Shown here: positions 12,485 through 23,649 of the stretch, piece after piece | Numbering within the stretch: position 1 is the stretch's first letter | How the letters are laid out: each line of letters starts with the position of its first letter | Assembly: GCA_947561715.1 (NCBI GenBank) | Contig: OX387203.1 | Span: forward strand, 16,368,001-16,432,000 | From: Ascidia mentula | Taxonomy: Eukaryota > Chordata > Ascidiacea > Phlebobranchia > Ascidiidae | Length of the DNA: 64,000 nt | Direction: 5' to 3' | The notes under the pieces: model-generated | What the model was told of the DNA's origin: nothing | Seen by the model: the letters and a program-made list of their open reading frames with translations, nothing else | The model's database searches: none | Program-made: the position numbers and the translations under genes

Positions 12485-12965
12485 CCAGTAACGAAAATTC
12501 TGTTCTCGTAACGAAAATTCCGTTCCAGTAACGAAAATTCTGTTCCAGTAACAAAAATTCCGTTCCCAGAATAAAAATTCGGTTCCAGGAACGCAAATTC
12601 TGTTCCGGGAACGAAAATTATGTTCCATGCATATTTTCATCTTCCCGTAAGTGTCTACGTTTGAAAACATATATTCGTATTAAAATCAACCTGATGCTCG
12701 TGAGCAAAACCACGTTTTCTTCGTCTCTTTGTCGACATGTAGTGGTGATTTTTGGCTTGGTCGATTTTCGGAACACAATTTTTTGTGCGATATTACCCAA
12801 ATTGTGATTTTGGAAACACAATTCAAAAACCAAAATATGTTCCTGTAACGAAATTTTGCGTAAAAATAATGTTCCCGAAACGGTTTTTCTCATTTGGGAA
12901 CGAAATTCCGTTTCTCGGAACGGTTTTGTAACGAAATTTCGGAACAAAGGCAAAATATGTATTAT

Positions 12966-14215
12966 GACTTTACCCGCGCGTGTCAGACAATATGACGTAA
13001 CGATCTGCATTGAAGCCTGGGGGCAAAATGTTGAACTTTTCGGTTCTGATCGTTTTAATATTTCGCTCTGATCGAAGTTTTTAGGCAACTGATTGACAAA
13101 TTTTTTTAACTACGTCCACACTTTACTCAATGTTGCTTAATTCAATGGTGCGGCCACGTTCCGATCTGTTAAACATTTATTTCTTAACTGTTCGATCTCC
13201 CGTTGAAAAACAACAAATATACACGTTTTGTAAAAAAGAATGTATTTTTTCTTGCTGATTGTGTGGTTGTTCAGTATAAATGTACAGTTATTAGAAAAAA
13301 TAACTCAAAACGGATTTTGCTTGTGAGGTCACAAACGTTGTAACACTTTTCTTCCACAGGCGCGTTGTTGTTCTCACTTGAAATGCATGGAATTATCCGA
13401 CCCATTCGGAATATCAAACCCATTCAACTATTATTGTTCTGGGTTCAACCTTTACGACTTTTATGAATTGGGGTTTTAAATGTAATTCCAAATTTCTTCG
13501 CTTGATTTGCGTTCAATCTTTGCAAAATACGACGCCGAGCGTTTTTTAAGGACGCGTTTATAATTGTCAAGTGCAGGTTTTTGCGGCAACAGATACTTTT
13601 AGTAATCGCGACACGCACCGCCAAGCACCTACTTCAGCTTCTAATTTTGTCCCACACCAAACAACTAGAGATTTATCAAGTACCAGGCACTACACGACTT
13701 CATCATAACACTGCAATCACAAGTATGCAGTAAACACGGTAAGGAGACTTGAACACACAAACATAGGAGAGTTTGTTCATCGTAAGCATGTAATCACATT
13801 TATTTCGGGACCAAACTTCAGATTAACTCATGTTTGAAGATTGTCCATAAATGTGCATTCACCGCAGATGATGGAACAAGGCGCAACGCTTCGCTTGTGG
13901 CTTACAACTACATTTACTCGACTTTGATAGATTGCACCACAAAAAATATAAAAAGCTAGGTAAAAAATAAAAAAAATTATCATTAAAGAATAACTTCCGA
14001 TGGAAGCGCAGATTGCCACATGACATTGTTTCGAGTTTGCGTTTCTAAGTTGCCCGAATGCAGCACACATGTTTGCAGGGGCGAGTCAGACTAAATGACG
14101 TAATAATCTTCACTGAAGCTAGGGGCAGAATGTTGTTCGTTACTGATATTGAAGTTTTGACAAAACTTTCGTGACGTCACACACTTCACTTAGTTGTCCC
14201 TGACCCCAGGTTTGC
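12966..14215. repeat. Diverged copy of the unit A/B repeat
   Basis: Starts abruptly after the minisatellite with CGCGCGTGTCAGACAATATG, matching unit A from about 256. It tracks A through the toxin-free, non-coding blocks around 430-660 and 830-1050, and again the blocks at about 1150-1300 and 1590-1740, with internal deletions. It ends near the GTGACGTCACACACTTCACT block. It keeps segments (matching A 820-1040) that unit B has lost, so A and this copy share the ancestral form. Confidence 0.8.
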
Positions 14216-17200
14216 TTGAATTTATTCAATATTTGTTTTGAATACGTTTGACTAATTTGAATTTGCCCATTTTTTATTGCATTGTAAAGATTTTGCTTGC
14301 GAGTGTATGTGCACTGTCTTTAACTACTAAATGAATAAATGCTCTATTATTTAGTGTATATTTCTCACAGACAACCAGGCGAATTTTGCAAATATTGCAT
14401 GATTGTTTTTGTTTTGCTTTTCTCTGCGTAAACTTATAATGTGTGAAATATACACTAAAAATAATATTCTACGTGAGACAAAATTTAGTTTTTGAAACAG
14501 ATTGAATTTTGTTTCTTAAACAGAATTTTCAAGAACACTATAATCTTGTCGAAGAACACTATAATCATGGCGCGGTTTTAGCTTGTCTTTGTCAATTAAT
14601 TGGGGAACAGACTATACTTTTTACTGCCACCACCTGATCATCTTAGCGCCTTTTAGCGGTTACCGATATTGTTATCTACAGCTCTTCGGGCCAAAAATTA
14701 TCAAATCGACGTTTCGGTTGCTATGATATGCAGTTGCTATGTATTATTCACATTTATCAACATTCTGTATAAGTACGTTTGCAAAACAATGAATTTTACA
14801 CAATGTAGAAAATTTTCCAAAAATTATTATCTACTTTGTCAAAGTCTAATGTTATACCGCGAAAAATATACAAGAAGCGATTTAAACGCGCTGGTCAATT
14901 TAAACGTTCGCGTAACTGCGCAACGACCTCATCGAAAAGTCCCACATTGTAGTAAGTTACGGAGTTGTGCCTTCTACCACATTCTGTTTTAAAAAAACAT
15001 TCTGTATAGACCACCGCCAGCTCGCAAGCCCTGTCCATCAGTGCGGCGAATCGTTTTATGTGGCATTTCCCCGTCAACAATAAGTTGGACGTTAATTGTT
15101 CGGAATGTATCAGTTAATAAACAAAAAGTTTAACTTCGAGAATACGCGGTTAAATTGTGCTGTGTTTGGTAGGAAATTGCCTGTGATTTGTTTGTTTTAC
15201 ATTCAAGCGTATTTAAATTTGGCTGAAAAATGTTATTCTTACCAGCAAGACATTACCTGAAAAACTGTGCTTTTGGGTTTTTTTGTGACCAGACAAAAAG
15301 ACATTTTAAAAACCAAAATATGACCATTTCGAATAGTGGTTGTTGCAGAATGTTATTTCTTATTTAGGCTATACATTCAAGCAATGTATACAAATCTTTA
15401 TTACACCCATGCATAAAATGCAACCGTCTCATTGTTGTAGCGCATTACCGCACATTCTAGTACTGTAGTTTGGTCCGGTTTAGTCGTGGTTACTTTTTTG
15501 AATTCATCCTTTTTAATATTTTGCATAGTAATCTAAGATTTATGTAGATAAGGATCGCCTTGTGCACTATTATTGTGTTCTCTGTCTGTTCCGCGTATAC
15601 CGTTAATGGTATAGAATGTCGTTTGTTTCGTATCGCTTGTACAGGATCCTATAGATAGCGACAGTTCGCTTAATTGCCGGCTTGTTTAAACTTAAAGACC
15701 CAATGCAGCGTTTCGAATTGCTTACTTTCAAGCAATCATTTATTTTCGCTGTGTTTTATGAAATATGTCTTGACCGGCTGCTGTGCTGTACTTTTTGCTG
15801 CCCCAAATCCCCGTTTTGGTATTTTTGGAAGTCACGTACGTGTCAGTGACACAGGTGTTACGAATACAACACCGTCATTACACTGATTCTAAACCGGACA
15901 CTGACAATTTGGGGTGCTCGACCTTACGTGGCGCAATGGCGGCCCTAAATAATAACATTCTTACGGTATATGTGAAATACGACATGGTTGTTTGAAGGAA
16001 AAACATGGCTTCCATAGCCCTCAGTATAGAGAATTTATATATGTTTGGTGAATAAGATATGGCGACGCCCATTGTACTTGCGAGTATCAACCCAAACCGA
16101 ATTGAAAACAATCTGGCCACAACACACAGGCCATTGTTGCATGGTTGCAGTTCTATATTTATTTTCGGGCACAAGAAATACAATCTCCCGTAAAATATGT
16201 ACAACACCACGACCCTTGAGAGAAATATTTCAAAGAAACCCGTGACGTCAGCATGGTTATATTCTTGGATGATCATAGTCCGAAAATAAATTGATCAGAA
16301 TGGTGATTGGCAGTGATCGAAAAGATGAATAAAATTGTATACTTCCGTAACAATAGTGTCATCGTAGTGACTGCTGTCGTAAATATAACCATCCCGAAAA
16401 GCGGTTTTGCCGATAACTTCGGATGAGTTCAAGCAAGTAAGTACGGATATATTGGATAAGCACCAACTGTCGTTGATCAAGTTTCGATGGCATCTGTCCG
16501 GTTCCTAGTTTTGTTAAAATATAATAAGTATCAGAAGTCAATACTTTCTCCGTTATCGACCGAGAAAGTTGTTTATTCGTAGGTTGTGACAAAAGTTAAC
16601 GACACTTTAATAAGCAAAAGTTTAAGAAAAATATAACAATGTTGTTTACACCAGTGACGTCATTCCAAGGCACAAACGTAAGGGCGACGACATCATCAGT
16701 CAGTTGAGAATATTGTGTTGCGTTTAGTAATAAAAATATTTTATTTGACGTTTAAAATTGAAGACCAACGAATACTTAAATTTGAACTTCAACACACTCA
16801 ATTTGAAGAACCTCAATTTGTTAAAAATGCATTAGAAATATTGCTTGGAGCGTGAAACTGTTAAATCGCTTTGCGATAATAAACGTGAGATAGGAAACTT
16901 ATAATAAGACATAAAATATGCTGAAAAATCGATTTTAAAACAAAAAAGCACAGTTGGACTTGTGCAGACACGGAGCGTACTTTGGCACGTCTAAAGTAGA
17001 TTGCGGCACCGAGAAGTTCGACAGCTTGATTGAAGCTTTGATTGCGACGTCATCAAAATTTAAATTGAAAGAGGGGACCGTACAAACAGGCGTCAATTGC
17101 ATTAAAAGAAAACGTTTGCTCGATTTTATGTTCTATATTAAAAGGTTTCTCAAAAATTCATAGAGGTCAATACTTTAAAGCCTTTTCACTGACAAATAAC

Positions 17201-17229
17201 AACGACAACAACAACAATACAAAATAAAA
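14216..17229. other. Intergenic, no recognisable gene
   Basis: AT-rich, with scattered ORFs up to 132 codons on both strands that overlap each other and show no domain signal. The part at about 14900-15110 (CCTTCTACCACATTCTG through GGCATTTCCCCGTCAAC) has the look of an interspersed repeat, but I see no second copy here. Two TGACGTCA palindromes lie at 16243 and 16654. At 16954-17160 there is a plus-strand open frame of about 69 codons without recognisable features. Confidence 0.5.
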
Positions 17230-18454
17230 TCAGTTTTGCTTGCCGTGATTTTGAAGCATTTGCACCAAATCCTTGTAGTAAGGATCTTTCTTGCCATGAG
17301 CTGACTTTGCGATTTCTATGGCGTTTTCAAGATATCTTCGACAACCTTATGATCAAAATATTAGAGCAGTGATCGCCAAATATAAAGGGCCTGTGCAGTG
17401 GGGCGATCCCGCCTTGCTATGCGTAAGCATGGCATTACTTCTGCGTTGTCTGATTACGGTGGTGGAGATCCTCTACGCATGTGAAGGTCGCCTGACAAGT
17501 TGTGCGCTTGCGCACCAATGTACCTTGGCCACAATATACCCCGTGAAACCACCGAGCTCCTGTAGCTAAGTTGGTAGAGCGTTGGACCTGGTTAGCCCAG
17601 GGTCGTGAGTTCAAACCTCACCGGGAGCTTGATTTTCAGATCTCGCTCCGACTTGTCGGGAAAAGTGGCTGATCCAGCTTGGCTGCGATGCCTGTGAACC
17701 TTATCTTCCACTTGTTTCGGTTTTTCCAACCAGCTGTTCAGCTTGAGATATCCACGCCCACCACTGGGCTTTGTCGTCTTTTTGTAAGGCTGGTAACTTT
17801 TCTCTTTCTTGGACAAGTTCGACCATACGTGGAATGACGTAATCAGTAGATATCTCGCTGGACAAAAAACAGGCAGTCGTAAATGAAAGGATTTGCAAAA
17901 AAATCCATGCAACAAAACTGCATCAAAATCAAGTTTTCCTGGCGACCCCAACTTGCAATAGTACGTGAAATATGTACATGATTAAGGCACTTCAATTTAA
18001 ACCTTTAATTGCTTATACAGCTAAAGTATTAGGAAAAAAGGGACAACACGACACCAAGTCCATAAATTTTCGATTCGTTGGGAAGTTTACACGACAACAG
18101 GGATTACCACAAAACTCACCGAAGGGGGGATTTCAGGAAATCGCCTGAATTTTCCTGGCACATTTTGCTCATCTCCTTCACGTATATTTCCATCCCCATG
18201 ACCGTGTTCTGGTGATTGTTCGGATGAACATAGGCCAGTTGGGCGACCTCGAAGAACAGAATTGCTTCCAAAAACTTTTTCTCGTTCCTTCGTCGATTCG
18301 CGGCGCCCTTTAACAAGGGAGCTTTCGTATTCGAGTTGGAGTTGATGAATTCTAACACTTTTCCAGCTGTTTCTTTAGCTAGATTGTACTGATGCGCCTC
18401 CAGCATTTGTTTGTAGGTTTGTATTAACTCCCGACCTTGAAAACATGTTCTTTG
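17230..18454 (-). CDS. Alpha-helical (TPR-like) protein, 3' exons
   Basis: Three exons read right to left. Exon 18120-18454 has acceptor ttcccctcag and donor gtgagt. It encodes a helix-rich stretch including YKQMLEAHQYNLAKE and FLEAILFFEVAQLAYVHP, which has the spacing of a tetratricopeptide-like helix pair. Exon 17712-17857 (acceptor tttgtccag) joins in frame across L-R-E-I-S and contains YVIPRMVELVQ and WWAWISQAEQLVGK. The terminal exon 17230-17349 reads CRRYLENAIEIAKSAHGKKD and then YYKDLVQMLQNHGKQN before the stop. The donor at 17711 is a weak GTGGA, so that junction is uncertain. I do not recognise the protein. Helical repeats of this kind usually mediate protein binding. It may be the C-terminal part of the same transcript as the exons at 19294-19598, and possibly of the kinase at 22001-23044, all on this strand. 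Confidence 0.6.
17556..17704 (+). mobile_element. tRNA-derived SINE
   Basis: The first 73 nt (17556-17628) fold like a tRNA. The acceptor stem GCTCCTG pairs with CGGGAGC (one G-U). The D arm is TAGCTAAGTTGGTAGAGC (A box) and the T arm GTGAGTTCAAACCTCAC is perfect (B box). The anticodon stem has an A-C mismatch and the loop is CTGGTTA with T at position 37, so a working tRNA is unlikely. The downstream tail (ATCTCGCTCCGACTTGTCGG to TGCGATGCCTGTGAACC) is shared with a diverged copy at about 20086-20226, which identifies a SINE. It lies in the intron of the minus-strand gene, in opposite orientation. Confidence 0.75.
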
Positions 18455-18897
18455 CTGAGGGGAAACGTTAAGATTTCTGATTCACAAAATCATAAAAATC
18501 AACTTGAAATTCACTAAATATTTGAGAAACGAAGTTTCAATTATTTCCAAAATCTGTAAATCTGTTTGGTGTAAAGCCAAGTTTTTGTAGTTAGTCCTGA
18601 CAAATACGCGAATCAACATAAAATCGTACCTTTTCCTTGTTCGAACATCTGATCGAAATTAAGAATGTTGGGTTTTGAAGTCGACAAGTTGGACGAGGCT
18701 GAGGATTAACACAGAATAAATATTTTGTGCGTGAAAGTTGTTGGTTTTTGTGTTCGTGACTGTTTTAGGGAAAGAAATAAACGTAATATACTGCATGTAA
18801 CTTGTGTTTACACCAGCACCGTTGTTCTGTATATTACAATTCAATGTTGTTATTTCACTCCCTTGTTAGGGTTCGGGTCAGTTTCATAAACTTGGGC
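18455..18897. other. Intron or intergenic, nothing certain
   Basis: A possible micro-exon ends at a gtacga donor near 18632 on the minus strand (ATGTTCGAACAAGGAAAAG), but its phase does not fit the next exon cleanly. Nothing else is recognised. Confidence 0.35.
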
Positions 18898-19090
18898 CAG
18901 TGATTCCCAACCTTTTTGTGGTTGCGTACCACTTGGAGGTAAAACGACGCGTACCACTTAGTTGTGTGTTACAAAGTAATCTGGGGAATGAAGTAACAAA
19001 CATTTTGAAATCACATTCGAACTGATCCGCACCATCTGGAATAAGGTCGCGTACCACTAGTGGTAGCGTACCACCGGTTGGAAAACACTG
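18898..19090. mobile_element. hAT-like MITE, 193 bp
   Basis: The left end is CAGTGATTCCCAACC. The right end, reversed, is CAGTGTTTTCCAACC, giving terminal inverted repeats of the CAGTGxTTCCCAACC type usual for hAT elements. Flanking 8-mers ACTTGGGC (18890-18897) and ACTTAGTC (19091-19098) match at 6 of 8 positions, consistent with an aged 8-bp hAT target-site duplication. The interior has repeated GCGTACCACT motifs and no ORF, so it is non-autonomous. Confidence 0.8.
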
Positions 19091-19293
19091 ACTTAGTCAG
19101 TGGTATTGCTTACACGAGACCAAGTAACTGCGGTTATTATCGCGCAAAAATTACGTCAGGATAAGAGCTCAATTTTGGAGCAAGTTATATCCGCCGTTTA
19201 AAGTTTATGCCGGGCCGCTGTAGTCAAGGAAAGCCCGACAGGCCGATATTTCAAACATTGTTTAAATTTCATGCATTGCCTTGATATTCTTAC

Positions 19294-19598
19294 TTTGGGC
19301 AGAAGGCGGAGAAGTTGGAAATGTGGATTTCTGTTGAGTTGAAGGCTCTGAAAGCAACAACGACATGCAAAATTACGACGCATTTTCGCAGTAAGCAAGA
19401 GCTATGGTTTGCAGAATTGTCAAACACTTGTGTACCTGAAAAGCACAAGTCTCCGTTTCCATAATTAGATGGAGGTCGGTCAACATCATGTTGTACAGGA
19501 ACTAAAACACAGTAAAAATTGTGTGTCGGTTGATCATCTAACGAGCAAACCTTTCTGCGTTCGAGTAATTTAATGAAGTGCCCAAATAGATTCGTCAT
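19294..19598 (-). CDS. Two coding exons of an unrecognised protein
   Basis: Exon 19436-19598 begins at or before ATG (MTNLFGHFIKLLERRKVC). It runs through FYCVLVPVQHDVDRPPSNYG to the donor CTTTTCAG|gtacac. Exon 19294-19347 (acceptor gctttcag, donor gtaaga) continues in phase as a Ser/Thr/Pro/Gln-rich linker (EPSTQQKSTFPTSPPSAQ). Clean splice sites and a consistent phase are the evidence for coding. I do not recognise the domain. The order on the minus strand makes these exons likely 5' neighbours of the helical exons at 17230-18454, with the P/S/T/Q-rich linker between a folded N-terminal part and the helical part. The ATG may be the true start or an internal Met after the cag acceptor. Confidence 0.5.
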
Positions 19599-19884
19599 CT
19601 GGCAACAAAACACTGCATTCCTAATGACTTACGCTTTTATATTGAAATAAGCGACAAGGCTGAACTTAAAAAACAGGTAATTGTGACAATACAAGTGTGA
19701 TATTTCTACAACAAAAGAAGTTCTTTAAAATGTGCAATCATAGCAGTAACACGGTCGTGTTATGGAGGGTTTTCAATGCACTAACCACTGAAATATTCTG
19801 TGGGAAACGAGTAAGAAGCTTCTTGCATCCGAATCAGCTCATTTTCTTTCAACGGTTCAGCACTTTCTGAAAAAGTTGGTCTGG

Positions 19885-19930
19885 AAGTCGGTGGGTTCAG
19901 GGTTCGAGTCCCGCGTGGTGCAGGTCTTCT
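19885..19930 (+). other. Isolated Pol III B-box-like sequence
   Basis: GGGTTCGAGTCCCGC resembles a tRNA T-arm (B box) and sits near AGTCGGTGG, but no acceptor stem or D arm could be matched around it. It is probably the remnant of another tRNA-derived repeat. Confidence 0.3.
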
Positions 19931-20085
19931 GGAGTTGCCTGTTTGGTATGACTTTGTTACAAATTACCGCGTATAAGAGGTTATCAAAATAACATAGGAA
20001 ACGATAGTTGAGAACAGTTCATTCACGAAAACCTATATTCATAAAATTTTACATCACAACTTATGCTTAACGCTCTAACGACTGA

Positions 20086-20226
20086 AGAACGGGGGTGTAT
20101 TTTGGTCAAGGTAAGCCCAGGGATGAGAGTTCAAAGCTTATCAGGTGCTTTAATTTTTCAAATCTCGCTCCGATTTATCGGTCAAAATGGCTGTTTTAGC
20201 TTGACTGCGATGCCAGTGAACCTAAT
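20086..20226 (+). mobile_element. Diverged copy of the tRNA-derived SINE
   Basis: Matches the SINE at 17556 from the AAGCCCAGGGATGAGAGTTC part of the tRNA-like head, through ATCTCGCTCCGATTTATCGG, to TGCGATGCCAGTGAACC. There are many substitutions, and the 5' end of the head is unrecognisable. Confidence 0.65.
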
Positions 20227-20939
20227 GCACGATATACGACTGCTAAGATCGTCAAGTAAGGGCATGCGATCCTGCCTTGTCATGTTATATCCTGAAACAT
20301 ATCTGTGTTGACGAATCAAACAATTACGTACTTTTTGTTATAATGTCATGTCGTAGATTGAAAAGAGGTGGCGAGGTGGTATAGACCGGTAGTGTTAAGA
20401 GTGCAATGCCCCCAGTTAAATCAATAACGGTTCATTGACTTTGTCCGCTTGCAAATGTGTTGTCCTTCACGCGTCCGCGTGCCAACAAGCTGTCCTTAAG
20501 TTAGAATAAAGAAGCCCACGTACGAATTATTTAGGAATCCCATCTATATAACTGTATAACAATATTTTTCAAAGCCTAATGTGTTATTTTCAGTCTCATT
20601 TTGTCAGAAATTTAATGCGAAAAAGTGTCAAGGATTTGGGTCTGTGCGCCCGTTTTAATAAACCGATATCTGTAATTAAAATGAGTGACATATGTCAGTT
20701 AAAGAGTTGTAACTTTTGTGGACAAACAACTTACTTGTTGTTGGAGAGGCAATGTTTAAAGATTGAATTGAAATTGGTGTTTTAGGGTTGGTCTCGTCTG
20801 GAAACAATAAAATATACAATAAATTACTCCTGCATTGTTCGGTAATCAATTGAAATTTGTTTCAAATGAAAAACGTTCGTAGACATCTTAATTGTGTTAC
20901 CGCTACCATACGGCTGTGGCATGCGCAATGAATAGCACG

Positions 20940-21115
20940 AAAAAGGAATAGCAGTTCCTATAAAAACACCGCCAGACAGCGCAAAGTACCTGACGCGTCT
21001 CCGCCATCAGCGACGATCTCTCTGTCAGCCGTCGGTCGCGATGATGTCATCACGCCAGATTGAGCCATTGAAAACCCGGCGCCAGTCAACGGGGCTTTCC
21101 CGCCAGCGAAAAGTA
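20940..21115. promoter_or_regulatory. GC-rich block with TATA-like element
   Basis: A local CpG-bearing, GC-rich island in an AT-rich region. It includes TATAAAAA at 20959-20966, a TGATGTCATCA-type half-palindrome near 21045, and repeated CCGCCAG motifs. It could be the promoter of the minus-strand exons to its left, or a non-coding repeat. The sequence alone does not decide. Confidence 0.25.
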
Positions 21116-22000
21116 AAGTCTTACTGTGAAAGAGGAAACAGAACCACCCTGTTAAGTCAAGCGTGAAATATATGCGGATAAATCAATATTTGCCAACAAT
21201 TTCGACACAGGACAAACATATGCATTATATGTTTCAAAGTTGAAAAAATTATGCAGTATCTTGAACCTGGTCCTTGAACATTTTGAGTTTGAAATTATTT
21301 TCATGCACCTTGGCACCAAATGTACATCTACCAAAATGTCAACTAAAACTGTGGTTGCAACTCTAACCAATACAAATTGCTCTAGGATCTTTTTTTTGAA
21401 TTTGAAGTAAGATTGTGTCAACAAACTTCGTTGTAAATAGGAACAAACAGTTGTGTTCTTTGATATAAAATGTTACACAATTAATAACTTACCCAAGTCA
21501 GTAAAACATTTCCTTACAGGGTCAAACTCGTATAGAGGAAGTGTTGTGTTTTGTAAATGTTGGTGTGGAAAATTGCATTTTCTTCTGAATTTGAGATACT
21601 TGCAATGTGATCGCAGAAATATCTTGCAACATGAAAAGTTCCCCAAGCTTTTTACTAAAAAAATATTTGTATGTATACGTCAGTAATAATTTTGGGCAAG
21701 AAAAGTTAATCAAACTTTTTTCTAGAAACATATTTTACACTGTTAAAAAATCATTTTCTTAAAAGTTAATTGGTAAAAGCATACTTCGAATCCAAAAAAG
21801 GAAACCAAAGCTAAAATGCTGTTGATCATATTAAGTAGATACTTCGAACATATACATATTAAATAGAAAACAAATACAAAACACTTCTTTTCAAAATATT
21901 CCACAAACAGTTGTTAATTTGACGGAAAATGGCAAAATGGTTTTATCTAAAATGAATTTGACTTTTACAAATAAAGTTCAACAAAAAAGTATATTTGTAC

Positions 22001-23044
22001 CTGACAAAGGACATATTGGCCCGTGTTGCTGGATTGTGTTGCCAACATTCCTGTATTACGGCTAATATTAGATCAACAATTTCATTTTCCTCAGGTGTTG
22101 TATCTTCTTCTGTCTCAGAAACACTTATTGAAGGGCGTTGGCCACCCACGATTGCATCAATGTAAACATTAAGTGGTGTGGAACCCATCGGAACAGTATA
22201 AAATACACAACCATGGCAAAACTGAAGACATCATCTTCTTTAGTGATGGTTGCCAATGGGTTGGAAAGTAATTTTGGAGATGCAAAGGCTTTTGTATACT
22301 CCCTATGCTTCCTGCTGGAACTCATTGGTGTTGTTGTACTGACACCGGTGATTGTTGACAACTTGGCACTTCCAAAATCACCAACTTTGCAGATTAAGTT
22401 TGCGTTGATAAAGACATTTTCTGGCTTAATATCACCATGAGTCATCCTTTTTTTCCCTGGGATATTGTGGATGAAAGCCAGAGCTTTGGAAATATCAAAA
22501 CTCATTCTAAGTTGCAACCCTGGTCTGAGCTTAACATGAGAATTCTGAAGCAGGGTACCAAGGTTACCACCTGCCATGTATTCCATTACAAGGGCCATGG
22601 CATTTAGCCATTCTGTCCATCCATACAAACGGACAATGTTGTCATGGTTGGCATTTTCAAGCATTTTAATTTCATCAGAAATTCTGCAAAAATTATTTTA
22701 AACATCAACTTTTTTGTCAAAGCACATAAAATCACAGTTAAAACCAATTTATAAAATAAATAAGCCAAGTTTCTTTCAAAAGTTGCCTGAATAAATGCTG
22801 CAGCAAATAAATTTTAGTTTTTCTTTGGCTCTGTCACTTTATATCACCACAAGCATTACAAACCTGTTTTTAATGTTTATCTTGTCTTTTTTCCCACCTT
22901 GAACCCCAAAGCATTTAAGTGCAACTTTTCCAAAATTTTGAATGTCACCTAGCAACACAGTGCCAACCAAACCTGAACCAAGTTCTCCATCATCTGTGTT
23001 AAGACAGCGGATTTCTGTCACATCATATCCCGTCATTTTGAAAA
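22001..23044 (-). CDS. TKL/RIPK-like protein kinase, two exons, one frameshift
   Basis: Exon 22864-23044 has acceptor tttttgcag, start ATG at 23036 (MTGYDVTEIRCLN) and a donor after AAAAACAG. It carries the glycine loop GSGLVGTVLLG and the VALKCF lysine. Exon 22001-22683 continues in phase (RISDEIKMLENANHDNIVRL). It includes hinge LVMEYMAGGNLGTLL, catalytic HGDIKPENVFI (Asp kept, HRD to HGD), DFGSAKL, a degenerate APE (ASPKLL), DDVFSFAMVVYFILF and GGQRPSI...CWQHNPATRANMSF. The pattern is that of tyrosine-kinase-like and RIP-type Ser/Thr kinases, which act in the cytosol in signalling. Between ILF and GSTPLNVYID (near 22188-22195) one nucleotide appears to be missing, so the frame breaks inside the C-lobe. 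A 5' UTR exon and the last kinase exon were not found. The 9-bp target site of the giant transposon is about 440 bp upstream. Confidence 0.75.
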
Positions 23045-23481
23045 CTGCAAAAAAGAAATGTAATCACAAACTCAACAAACATTATAGGCAAAGAAAACTC
23101 CAAGCAATAGGACATCAATAAATAGAAAATATAATGTTACCTTGATCTAGTCTAGTGTACAATCATAAATACTATTATAACCTCAAATAAACCTTTTCAG
23201 CTTAATCGGTTTTCCATGAAGAAAGGTTACAATTCATTAATAAAAACCAACATGAATATATAACAAAAAATACTTGAAAGTAAAGCAGATAATGTTTCAG
23301 AAATGTTAACCACAAAAACAAACCTTCTGAAAGGCAGAAGCAGAATCAATAGTTCAGAAACCAAATCATTGTTGCACCAGGGGCAAAAACAACGGCTTTA
23401 ACAAGGCATTACATATACTTGATTTTTTGTTACTTTATTACACTTTAACAAACCTCAAACAAGTTCCTCTCCCAACATTTG

Positions 23482-23490
23482 CAAAACATG
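23482..23490. repeat. Left target-site duplication CAAAACATG
   Basis: Identical to the 9 bases directly after the right TIR (58519-58527). Flanking bases beyond the 9-mer differ (g/t). Nine bp is the usual target duplication of Mutator-like elements. Confidence 0.9.
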
Positions 23491-23649
23491 GGTAGATACA
23501 TTGACCACATAACGGGGGCATCAACGCAAACCAGATTATGACGTCACAATCGCTTTTAACAATGGACAAGGTTGGGCGTGCTTCAAATGTGCGTGAAGTG
23601 CGCTGTAGTCTGAAACGCGTCAACTGAACCGTGAATGTTTTGAAGAATA
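23491..23649 (+). repeat. Left terminal inverted repeat, 159 bp
   Basis: Matches the reverse complement of 58360-58518 except at four positions (for example CCACATAAC against CCAAATAAC, and CATCAACG against CATCGACG). It contains the palindrome TGACGTCA at 23539. Its inner end includes ATGTTTTGAAGAATA, directly followed by the first 57-bp unit. The frame starting ATG at 23631 (MNVLKNI) enters the array. Confidence 0.95.

Larger units (their letters stand above)
9475..12640. repeat. 20-bp minisatellite array (about 140 units)
   Basis: The unit is GTTCC(A/C)GTAACGAAAATTC(T/C), repeated head to tail with substitutions (aga/gta, cag/ccg) and occasional 19- or 21-bp units. The minus-strand unit has no stop codon in any frame. 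Long minus-strand open frames therefore appear, and they repeat the same 20-residue pattern (VTGTEFSLLEQNFxYxNxIF) whichever frame is entered. This is a property of the unit and not evidence for a protein. Looser versions of the motif begin at about 9290, including the perfect inverted repeat GTAACAAATTTTTTGTTAC, and trail off to about 12960. Confidence 0.92.

Noticed and set aside
9521..12596. Minus-strand proteins of up to 215 residues (VTGTEFSLLEQ repeats)
   Set aside because: All are translations of the 20-bp minisatellite in changing frames, with no start context or domain.
15878..16276. 132-codon minus-strand ORF
   Set aside because: It overlaps two plus-strand ORFs of similar size, and no domain, splice signal or repeat homology supports it.
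17556..17628. Functional tRNA gene, anticodon GGT
   Set aside because: The anticodon stem has a mismatch, T occupies position 37, and the downstream SINE body is shared with a second copy.
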